Shown here one piece after another: positions 1 to 5,926 of a DNA stretch of 11,650 nucleotides (positions within the stretch are counted from its first letter, which is position 1; each line of letters opens with the position of its first letter). The translations under genes were made by a program, and so were the position numbers. Below the pieces are notes generated by a model, which saw nothing but the letters and a program-made list of their open reading frames with translations, ran no database searches and was not told the origin of the DNA. Location of the stretch: positions 1 through 11,650 of the forward strand of contig JASHSZ010000266.1 of the NCBI GenBank assembly GCA_030040815.1. Direction: 5' to 3'. The stretch is from Streptosporangiaceae bacterium (GTDB lineage: Bacteria; Actinomycetota; Actinomycetes; Streptosporangiales; Streptosporangiaceae).

Positions 1-18
1 CCCGGCACGGCGCGGGCG

Positions 19-1113
19 TCAGCAGTCACCAGCCAGCGCCTTCTTGATGAACACCGGATCGACGTGGCTCGCGATCACCGACGCAGTCGGCGCCGTCGTG
101 AGCCGTCCCTGCTGGACCAGGAACTGCCCGGTGAGCACGTAGGCCTTCACGATGGGGCTGTTGACGTCGTTGACCGTCGAGCCGAGCCAGTACAGCTGCT
201 GATCCAGCGGGATGAACGGGTAGTTCCTGGTTCCCGCGACGATCAGGTTGCCCGGGACTCCCTGCACCTTGGCGCTCTGCGTCAGGTACTTGGCGCTCTG
301 CGAGCCGGTGAACAGCCGGGTTGCCTGAACCTCGGCGCACACGTACCTCTGCACCAGGGCAGGGTCGCTGCGCACCACGCTCTGCGACACCGCGACGACG
401 TTAATGCCGGGGATGCCCAGCCTTGCGATGGCGGGTGCGTCGGTGAGCACGTGCCCGCCCTGCTGCTCCAGCTGCAGCTCCGGGCCGCCTGCCACGTACG
501 CGGCCGTGACGTCGCCGGCCAGGTAGGCCGCCGCGGCTGCCTGCTCGCTACTGAAGCTGACCACCTTCACCGACGAGGTGAGATGCTCGATCCCCAGCCA
601 GCCACGCAGCTCGTAGTCCTCCGAGGATCCGACGAGAACAGCGACCGACTTGCCGGCCAGCTGTGCCGGCGTTGTGATGGACTTCGGCACGACCAGCCCG
701 TCGTCGTCAAAGCTCTGTGCGATCACGACGTCTACGCCGGTGTCCGTGCCGATCGCACCGACGACCGGCGGGTTGCCGACACCGCTAATGGCCTGCAGGT
801 CCCCGCTGCGCATTTCGGCGATAGCGGTCACGCCCGCGTCGAACGGCACGAAGTGAAGGTGCGCGGGTATGGTCGTGGCGAGTGCCTGGTCGCTGTCGAT
901 GATGCTGTCGGAACTGGCGATGTTGCCCTGGCCGTAGGCGATGGTGAACGACGGCAGCGAGCCAGACCCCGAGCCGCTGGTGACCGCCCAGACCACGGTG
1001 GCAATCACGACGGCGACGGCGACGGCGACGCTGGTGTAGATCCGGCGCTGTCTGCGCTTGTAGATCGGCACGCCGGTGCGGGCAGGCGTGGCTGTGTCTG
1101 CTGAGTTGCTCAT
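19..1113 (-). CDS. ABC transporter substrate-binding protein, TauA/SsuA (NMT1/THI5-like) type
   Basis: This 364-residue protein probably binds a sulfonate, sulfate ester or similar small organic compound outside the membrane and delivers it to an ABC importer. A basic stretch (KRRQRR, about 19-24) precedes one hydrophobic segment (about 26-45). A periplasmic-binding-like domain follows, with the family pattern of a GQGN-type strand near 60, FDAGVTAIAEMRSGDLQAIS around 91-110 and GVGNPPVVGAI around 111-121. There is no Cys near the N-terminus, so it is not a lipoprotein. It is either anchored by the helix or cut near VWA (41-43). The start is supported by AAGGA 9 bases upstream. The dioxygenase gene ends 44 bases before it on the same strand, so the two are probably co-transcribed. 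The permease and ATPase genes are not in the window. Family assignment is firm; the ligand is inferred from the neighbour. Confidence 0.85.
   Translation of the reverse strand: MSNSADTATPARTGVPIYKRRQRRIYTSVAVAVAVVIATVVWAVTSGSGSGSLPSFTIAYGQGNIASSDSIIDSDQALATTIPAHLHFVPFDAGVTAIAEMRSGDLQAISGVGNPPVVGAIGTDTGVDVVIAQSFDDDGLVVPKSITTPAQLAGKSVAVLVGSSEDYELRGWLGIEHLTSSVKVVSFSSEQAAAAAYLAGDVTAAYVAGGPELQLEQQGGHVLTDAPAIARLGIPGINVVAVSQSVVRSDPALVQRYVCAEVQATRLFTGSQSAKYLTQSAKVQGVPGNLIVAGTRNYPFIPLDQQLYWLGSTVNDVNSPIVKAYVLTGQFLVQQGRLTTAPTASVIASHVDPVFIKKALAGDC
1009..1030. repeat. Tandem GACGGC hexamer inside the membrane-segment codons
   Basis: Three full copies and one partial copy of GACGGC in a row. On the minus strand they encode the alternating Val-Ala run of the hydrophobic segment of the substrate-binding protein. 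The repeat is in frame and could change length by slippage in two-residue steps without breaking the gene. Confidence 0.8.
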
Positions 1114-1157
1114 TGCATGCTGTCCTTAGTCGAGATATCCGGATGGAACGGGCCGAG

Positions 1158-2084
1158 TCAGGCCGCAGCGCCCGCGTAGTACGCCGATGCCTCGCCACGC
1201 AGGGCGATGCTCGGCCGGCCGTCGACGCCGACCGGCACCGGGCCGGCGACCGTGACGCGCTCGCCGCGGCGGTGCTGAGAGCCGTAGTCGAAGATCGCGT
1301 AGTGCTGGGTTGCCCGGTTGTCCCAGATGGCCAGGTCGCCGGCGCGCCACTGCCAGCGCACGGTGTTCTCCGGGCGGGTGACGTAGTCCTGCAGGACCCG
1401 GATGACGTCACGCGCGGCCTGGGGCGCGAACCCGGTCACGCTGCGGGCGAACCCGCCGAGCAGCAGCGAGCGCTCCGCCGTCTCGGGATGCACGCGGACC
1501 GCCGGGTGCTCGGTCTCGAAAAGGACAGACACGAACTCCTGCCGGCGCCGCGCGTACTCGGGATCGTGGCGCGCCTCGCGGCCGTCGGTCGCCGCGTAGT
1601 CGTGGCCGTTGGTGTGCACGACCCGCAGCCGGTCTGCCAGATCGCGCAGTTCCGGCGGCAGGCTCTCATAGGCGGTCACCGTGTTCGCCCAGATGGTGTC
1701 ACCGCCGACCGGCGGGATCACGACCGCGCGCAGCAGCGTGAAGGCTGGCGGGCGGTCGACGAACGTCACATCGGTGTGCCAGTGATTGGCCCGGCCGCCC
1801 TTGCGCGAGTCGATCTCCTCCAGCAGCGGCTGGTCGGGCGGAGAGGCCAGGGTGGGGTGGCCGAGCGTCAGCGGCCCTAGCCGCTGCGCGAACGCGACCT
1901 GGCCCGCGTAGTCCAGGTGCTGGTCACGCAGGAACACCACCTTGTGGCGGAGCAGGGTCCGGCGGATCTCGTCGACGGCGGCCTGGCTGAGTGGCTCCGC
2001 GGCATCTGCGCCGCGGATCTCGGCTCCGATATTGCCCGCGAGCTGGCGGACGTCGATGTGGTGCTCGGTAGCAGTAGCGGTCAT
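1158..2084 (-). CDS. TauD/TfdA-family 2-oxoglutarate-dependent dioxygenase, probably an alkylsulfatase (AtsK/Rv3406-like) or taurine dioxygenase
   Basis: A 308-residue non-haem Fe(II)/2-oxoglutarate dioxygenase. Such enzymes hydroxylate the carbon next to a sulfonate or sulfate ester, releasing sulfite or sulfate plus an aldehyde. The iron ligands are visible as HTD (His103, Asp105) in NHWHTDVTF and His261 in RATQHYA. Arg272, 11 residues after the distal His as in E. coli TauD, should hold 2-oxoglutarate, helped by Thr130 in GGDTIWAN. From memory, HKVVF, NHWHTDVTF, TEHPVVRVHPET-like and WDNRATQH stretches resemble the mycobacterial sulfate ester dioxygenase Rv3406 more than taurine-specific TauD. 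The ATG at 2084 is chosen because GGGAG lies 9 bases upstream and the fold begins right after it; the open frame upstream to 2291 lacks family similarity. It is the first full gene of the operon and sits behind a Cys leader peptide, which supports a sulfur-scavenging role. The exact substrate cannot be read from the sequence. Confidence 0.9.
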   Translation of the reverse strand: MTATATEHHIDVRQLAGNIGAEIRGADAAEPLSQAAVDEIRRTLLRHKVVFLRDQHLDYAGQVAFAQRLGPLTLGHPTLASPPDQPLLEEIDSRKGGRANHWHTDVTFVDRPPAFTLLRAVVIPPVGGDTIWANTVTAYESLPPELRDLADRLRVVHTNGHDYAATDGREARHDPEYARRRQEFVSVLFETEHPAVRVHPETAERSLLLGGFARSVTGFAPQAARDVIRVLQDYVTRPENTVRWQWRAGDLAIWDNRATQHYAIFDYGSQHRRGERVTVAGPVPVGVDGRPSIALRGEASAYYAGAAA

Positions 2085-2120
2085 TGCCGTTGTCTCCCTT
2101 TGGCTGGTCAGGCTGATCAG

Positions 2121-2145
2121 GTCCGGCGGCTGCGTGCGGCCGGAC
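2121..2145 (-). promoter_or_regulatory. Stem-loop in the dioxygenase 5' leader RNA
   Basis: A perfect 7-bp inverted repeat, GTCCGGC / GCCGGAC, with an 11-base loop. It lies between the Cys leader peptide and the dioxygenase start, 36 bases before the ATG. No U-tract follows. It could be an attenuator or pause stem, or could limit access to the ribosome binding site through a competing fold. The function is inferred. Confidence 0.4.
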
Positions 2146-2190
2146 AATGCGGAAACCGGGAAGGTTCCGAACAGGACTGACATCCGAAGA

Positions 2191-2206
2191 GCCGGCCCGC
2201 GCCGGC
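2191..2206 (-). promoter_or_regulatory. GC-rich stem-loop just after the leader peptide stop
   Basis: GCCGGC-CCGC-GCCGGC gives a 6-bp stem with a 4-base loop, starting about 8 bases after the leader peptide stop codon. The arm at 2201-2206 overlaps CGGCCG (2203-2208), which is self-complementary and occurs a second time in the leader reading frame right after the Cys codon (2230-2235). The two CGGCCG copies could pair with each other instead of forming this hairpin, which is the kind of switch a Cys-stalled ribosome could control. Confidence 0.4.
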
Positions 2207-2214
2207 CGACTGGA

Positions 2215-2301
2215 CTAGGACGCGCGCAGCGGCCGACAGATGGCGCTGGCCACGAGGAGTTGATCCACGAAGCGGCGCTGGACCCCGTCATGCGTCGTCA
2301 T
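2215..2301 (-). CDS. Cys-containing leader peptide (putative attenuator peptide of a sulfur operon)
   Basis: A 28-codon open frame (ATG to TAG) in the leader of the dioxygenase gene. Its core, RRFVDQLLVASAIC followed by Arg, fits the pattern of the short actinobacterial peptides annotated as putative leader peptides (roughly R-R-H-V-D-L-x-R-V-A-S-A-x-C), which precede sulfur and cysteine genes. The single Cys codon (UGU) lies six codons before the stop. In mycobacteria, Cys-codon-bearing leaderless short ORFs are known to act as cysteine-responsive attenuators. There is no properly spaced ribosome binding site. A -35-like TTGACT and a -10-like CACGCT are placed so that transcription would begin at the ATG itself. 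The peptide itself probably has no function beyond being translated. Confidence 0.7.
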   Translation of the reverse strand: MTTHDGVQRRFVDQLLVASAICRPLRAS

Positions 2302-2307
2302 GGCCTC

Positions 2308-2337
2308 AGCGTGACATGCTCGCAGGTAGTAAGTCAA
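2308..2337 (-). promoter_or_regulatory. Predicted promoter of the leader peptide-dioxygenase operon
   Basis: On the minus strand, TTGACT (2332-2337) is followed by an 18-base spacer and CACGCT (2308-2313). CACGCT keeps the key A and final T of a TANNNT -10 box and ends 6 bases before the leader-peptide ATG, the spacing of a leaderless transcript. The -35 is strong and the -10 weak, which would suit a regulated promoter. Confidence 0.45.
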
Positions 2338-2357
2338 CTATTTCAATCGACTTAATA
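2327..2357. promoter_or_regulatory. AT-rich inverted repeat, candidate operator over the -35 box
   Basis: Perfect arms TAAGTC (2330-2335) and GACTTA (2349-2354) are centred at 2342. Partial matches continue inward (TAAGTCaAcT against its mirror) and outward (TA matches at the outer edge). About 31 bases are involved in an AT-rich island within otherwise very GC-rich DNA. The left arm contains the minus-strand -35 hexamer TTGACT, so a bound repressor would block the promoter. No regulator gene is in the window, and I do not recognise the site as that of a known family. Confidence 0.5.
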
Positions 2358-2661
2358 GATTATTGTCCGCAAGCCGAAGTAACCGGACAGCGGTAAACGC
2401 CTGCCTGCTCTAGCCGACGGTGCTGCGCTGAAGCCGCCCGCGCCGTCATCAACCAGGCCGGTCACGACAGAGGCGTCCTCGCCTGGCCCGCCGGGGAACA
2501 GGCTGCACTCCATCGTCATGATGCTGTGGCGGTACCGCGGCTCCGAAGGCCTGCTCCCGCTCGTCCAGGCGTTGATTGTCCGGCGCGCAGGCTCAGCCGA
2601 GAGCCGGTGTCGACGGCTGCCGGACAGCCGCGGGCAGAGCCATTAGCCGCGGCCTGGCAGC
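2358..2661. other. Intergenic stretch upstream of the helicase, no convincing gene
   Basis: About 300 bases lie between the operator-like palindrome and the first helicase start candidate. I see no RNA gene, no strong promoter pair and no terminator. A plus-strand reading frame stays open from 2383 to a TAG at 2644-2646 with GC-rich third positions, but its only ATGs are at 2518 and 2521 and neither has a ribosome binding site. It may be a short leader ORF or a gene remnant. The helicase promoter must lie here but is not recognisable. Confidence 0.4.
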
Positions 2662-2673
2662 ATGGACGGCGAC

Positions 2674-5172
2674 ATGACTCTCACCGATCGACTGCCGGAC
2701 AGTGCCGAGCCGGACGCCGTCTTCGCCGCGTTCACCGAGTGGGTCGCGGAGCAGGGGTTGACCCTGTACCCGCACCAGGAGGAGGCGCTCATCGAGCTTG
2801 TGTCCGGGGCCAACGTGATCGTCTCCGCGCCGACCGGCTCCGGCAAGAGCCTCGTCGCAACCGGCGCGCACTTCGCCGCGCTGGCGGCGGACGAGCGCAC
2901 GTTCTACACCGCACCCGTCAAGGCGCTGGTGTCGGAGAAGTTCTTCGCGCTGTGCGACATCTTCGGCGCCGACGAGGTCGGCATGATGACTGGCGACGGC
3001 AGTGTCAACCCCGGCGCGATGATCATCTGCTGCACCGCGGAGGTACTCGCCAACATCGCGCTGCGGGAGGGCGCCCGGGCCGACATCGGCCAGGTCGTGA
3101 TGGACGAGTTCCACTTCTACGCCGACCCCGATCGCGGCTGGGCCTGGCAGGTGCCGCTGATCGAGCTGCCGCAGGCTCAATTCCTGCTGATGTCGGCGAC
3201 GCTGGGCGACGTCAGCCGGTTCGAGCGGGACCTGACCCGCCGCACCGGCCGCGCCACGGCAGTCGTCAGCTCGGTCAGTCGCCCCGTTCCGTTGTCGTTT
3301 GCCTTCGCCCTGACGCCGGTGCACGAGACCGTGCAGGACCTGCTCGCGAGGAGCGACGCGCCGGTCTACATCGTGCACTTCACCCAGGCCGCGGCCATCG
3401 AGCAGGCGCAGGCGCTGATGAGCGTCAACGTGTCCAGCCGGGCGGAGAAGGACAAGATCGCCGAGCTGATCGGCGGGTTCCGGTTCGCGGCGGGCTTCGG
3501 CAAGACGCTGTCCCGGCTGGTCCGCCACGGCATCGGGGTGCACCACGCGGGCATGCTGCCGAAGTACCGGCGGCTCGTCGAGACGCTGGCCCAGGCCGGG
3601 CTGCTCAAGGTCATCTGCGGCACCGACACCCTTGGCGTCGGCATCAACGTGCCCATCCGCACCGTGCTGTTCACCGCGCTGTCCAAGTTCGACGGGACCG
3701 GCAACCGGCTGCTGCAGGCGCGGGAGTTCCACCAGATCGCGGGCCGGGCCGGGCGAGCCGGCTTCGACACCCTAGGCCGGGTCGTCGTGCAGGCGCCCGA
3801 GCACGCGATCGAGAACGAGCGCGCCCTGGCGAAGGCGGGCGACGACCCGCGGAAGCGCCGCCGCGTGGTGCGCAAGAAGCCGCCACCCGGAATGGTGTCC
3901 TGGGGTCGCCCGACCTTCGAGCGGCTCGTCGCGGCCGACCCCGAGCCGCTCCGGTCCAGCTTCGCGGTCAGCCACGCGATGCTGCTCAACGTGATCAGCC
4001 GGCCGGACAACGCGTTCGCGGCCATGAGGCACCTCATCGCCGACAGCGACGAGGACCGGCCTGCGCAGCGACGGCACATCCACCGGGCCATCGCGATCTA
4101 CCGTGCGCTGCTCGCGGGCGGCGTAGTCGAGCGACTGGAGGTCCCGGACGCTGACGGCCGCTGCGTCCGGCTCACCGTGGACCTGCAGGAGGACTTCGCG
4201 CTCAACCAGCCGCTGTCGCCGCTCGCGCTGGCCGCCATCCAACTCCTGGACCGCGCATCGCCTGAGTACGCGCTCGACGTGCTGTCGGTGCTGGAGTCGA
4301 CGCTCGACGACCCGCGGCCGGTGCTGGCCGCGCAGCAGTTCCGGGCCCGCGGCGAGGCCGTTGCGGTCATGAAGGCCGAGGGCATCGAGTACGACGAGCG
4401 GATGGAGCTGCTCGAGTCGGTGAGGTACCCGATGCCTGAGGCCGATCTGCTGCAGGCGGCCTACGACATCTATGCCCGCGGCCATCCGTGGGTCCGCGAC
4501 CACGAGCTGTCCCCGAAGTCGGTGGCGCGGGACATGCACGAGCGCGCGATGACGTTCGCCGAGTACGTCAGCTTCTATGGCCTTGCCCGGTCTGAGGGCC
4601 TGGTGCTGCGCTACCTCGCCGACGCCTACAAGGCGCTGCGGCAGACCGTGCCGGAAGACGCCAGGACCGAGGAGCTGACCGACATCATCGAGTGGCTCGG
4701 CGAACTCGTCCGGCAGACCGACCACAGCCTCATCGACGAGTGGGAGAAGCTGCGCAACCCCATCGAGGAGGCCGAGCACCTCGCGGCCGACCGGCCGCCG
4801 GCCCTGACCGCCAGCAAGCGCGCGTTCCGCGTGCTGGTCCGCAACGCCCTGTTCCGCCGGGTGGAGCTGGCCGCCCTGCGGCGTCACGACGACCTAGGCG
4901 AGCTGGACGCCGAGGCCGGCTTTGACGCCCGCGCCTGGGCGGCCGCGCTCGACGAGTACTTCGCGCAGCACGACTCGATCGGGACCGGGGCCGATGCGCG
5001 TGGTCCGGCAATGCTGATCATCGAGGAGCTGGCCGGGTTCTGGTCGGTCCGGCAGATCTTCGACGACCCGGCCGGGGATCACGACTGGGGATTCTCGGCC
5101 ACCGTGGACCTCGCCGCCTCTGACGAGGCCGGCGTCGCGGTCATCACGGTGACCAGCGTGGGCCAGCTGTGA
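2674..5172 (+). CDS. Ski2-like superfamily 2 helicase with DUF3516 C-terminal domain
   Basis: A DExH-box ATPase of about 832-836 residues, presumably unwinding RNA or acting in RNA turnover; the family has no settled function. Counting from the upstream ATG at 2662, visible motifs are the Q-like LYPHQEEA (35-42), Walker A APTGSGKS (56-63), Ia TAPVKALVSEK (83-93), Walker B DEFH (148-151), SAT (178-180), the Ski2-type HHAGMLPKYRRLVE (294-307), motif V GTDTLGVGIN (320-329) and motif VI QIAGRAGRAG (358-367). A basic linker (RKRRRVVRKK, about 397-406) leads into a C-terminal half of about 430 residues matching the DUF3516 family, rich in acidic helices. Two starts are possible. 2674 is preferred because GGA lies 6 bases upstream and no site precedes 2662, but neither site is strong. 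It lacks the length and features of mycobacterial HelY. It stands alone at the head of a plus-strand run. Confidence 0.88.
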   Translation: MTLTDRLPDSAEPDAVFAAFTEWVAEQGLTLYPHQEEALIELVSGANVIVSAPTGSGKSLVATGAHFAALAADERTFYTAPVKALVSEKFFALCDIFGADEVGMMTGDGSVNPGAMIICCTAEVLANIALREGARADIGQVVMDEFHFYADPDRGWAWQVPLIELPQAQFLLMSATLGDVSRFERDLTRRTGRATAVVSSVSRPVPLSFAFALTPVHETVQDLLARSDAPVYIVHFTQAAAIEQAQALMSVNVSSRAEKDKIAELIGGFRFAAGFGKTLSRLVRHGIGVHHAGMLPKYRRLVETLAQAGLLKVICGTDTLGVGINVPIRTVLFTALSKFDGTGNRLLQAREFHQIAGRAGRAGFDTLGRVVVQAPEHAIENERALAKAGDDPRKRRRVVRKKPPPGMVSWGRPTFERLVAADPEPLRSSFAVSHAMLLNVISRPDNAFAAMRHLIADSDEDRPAQRRHIHRAIAIYRALLAGGVVERLEVPDADGRCVRLTVDLQEDFALNQPLSPLALAAIQLLDRASPEYALDVLSVLESTLDDPRPVLAAQQFRARGEAVAVMKAEGIEYDERMELLESVRYPMPEADLLQAAYDIYARGHPWVRDHELSPKSVARDMHERAMTFAEYVSFYGLARSEGLVLRYLADAYKALRQTVPEDARTEELTDIIEWLGELVRQTDHSLIDEWEKLRNPIEEAEHLAADRPPALTASKRAFRVLVRNALFRRVELAALRRHDDLGELDAEAGFDARAWAAALDEYFAQHDSIGTGADARGPAMLIIEELAGFWSVRQIFDDPAGDHDWGFSATVDLAASDEAGVAVITVTSVGQL

Positions 5173-5190
5173 GCGCGGGTCGCCCAGCGT

Positions 5191-5204
5191 GGGCCGTTCG
5201 GCCC
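5191..5204 (+). terminator. Short GC hairpin after the helicase gene (weak terminator candidate)
   Basis: GGGCCG-TT-CGGCCC forms a 6-bp stem, or 5 bp with a GTTC loop, 19 bases after the helicase stop codon. No T-tract follows, so if it terminates transcription it does so as a stem-only terminator or a pause site. Confidence 0.25.
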
Positions 5205-5268
5205 TGGCCGCGCGTCCGCAGCTGGCGTCAGCTGGATGTGACCGGATCCAAGCGGGAAGGAACGCGAC

Positions 5269-5712
5269 ATGGCACACGACTGGATCGAGCGCGAGGTGGT
5301 CATCGACGCGTCGCGGGAGCGGGTGTGGGCAGTACTGACCGAGGCCGAGCACGTGGCTCGCTGGTTCGGCGACGCCGCCGCGATTGACCGGCGGCCTGGC
5401 GGCAGGGCCCGCTTCGGCTGGACTGGGGATGGCGTGTTCGAGGCCATCGTTGAGCGGGTGGAGCCACCGAGCGCGTTTGCCTTTCGCTGGGCCAGAGATC
5501 CCGGCGTAGAGCCTGGCGAGGGAACGGCCACACAGGTGGAATTCACGCTAACCGAAGTTCCGCTCGGAACGCTGCTCCGGGTCGTGGAGACCGGGTTCGC
5601 TGGCCTGTACGTGAGCGACGCCGATCAGGCCAACGCGGCCGAGGCGAACATGCAGGGCTGGACCGAGGAACTGGCGCAGCTCAAGGAGTACGCGGAACGA
5701 GCCGTGGAATGA
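5269..5712 (+). CDS. SRPBCC/AHSA1-like small protein
   Basis: A 147-residue protein of the START/Bet v1-like (SRPBCC) fold, close to the AHSA1 or polyketide-cyclase-like group. The N-terminal strand IEREVVIDASRERVWAVLT (about 6-24) with its helix, the RWFGD turn (31-35) and the central PGGRARFGW (43-51) are typical. The C-terminal helix NMQGWTEELAQLKEYAER (about 127-144) closes the hydrophobic pocket. Members bind hydrophobic ligands or assist Hsp90-like chaperones; no ligand can be assigned here. GGAAGGA ends 7 bases before the ATG, which fixes the start. Such genes often follow an ArsR-type regulator, but none is present. It lies 96 bases downstream of the helicase in the same direction, so co-transcription is possible but unproven. 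Confidence 0.85.
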   Translation: MAHDWIEREVVIDASRERVWAVLTEAEHVARWFGDAAAIDRRPGGRARFGWTGDGVFEAIVERVEPPSAFAFRWARDPGVEPGEGTATQVEFTLTEVPLGTLLRVVETGFAGLYVSDADQANAAEANMQGWTEELAQLKEYAERAVE

Positions 5713-5868
5713 CGCCGGCACGCGCACGCCAGCAGGTGACGTCAACCGGCGATGGCGGCTAGCTGGCCACGATCAGGCTCGATTTCAGCGACGTCGGCCC
5801 GGGGTGCCGAAGTAAATGCTGGTCAGCGGGATGCGCCAGACTGCGGCAGCGGCCGGGCTCGCGAGGAC

Positions 5869-5882
5869 GCTGGCGAGCCAGC
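5869..5882. promoter_or_regulatory. 14-base palindrome upstream of the CoA-transferase gene
   Basis: GCTGGC-GA-GCCAGC is a palindrome with 6-bp arms lying just upstream of TACCCT (5888-5893), the only TANNNT -10-like box I see near this gene. It could be an operator. In DNA this GC-rich a chance origin is also plausible. Confidence 0.25.
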
Positions 5883-5926
5883 TCATGTACCCTGGCCGAG
5901 ATCCACCGATGGGAGCGAGCCAAGAC

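Noticed and set aside
64..1104. A 346-codon plus-strand open frame opposite the substrate-binding protein
   Set aside because: It is a shadow of the minus-strand gene. Its translation is His/Arg/Asp-rich low-quality protein with no domain, while the other strand gives a clear binding protein with a ribosome binding site.
2085..2291. N-terminal extension of the dioxygenase to an upstream ATG
   Set aside because: The added 69 residues have no family similarity and overlap the leader peptide in another frame. The ATG at 2084 has a good ribosome binding site.
2327..2357. IscR-type or other known iron-sulfur regulator site
   Set aside because: The arm order is reversed relative to the IscR consensus and the spacing differs, so I only call it an unidentified palindrome.
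2526..4154. A 542-codon plus-strand open frame overlapping the helicase
   Set aside because: It is in another frame of the helicase gene and its translation is an Arg/Ala/Gly-rich string with no domain, typical of GC-rich shadows.
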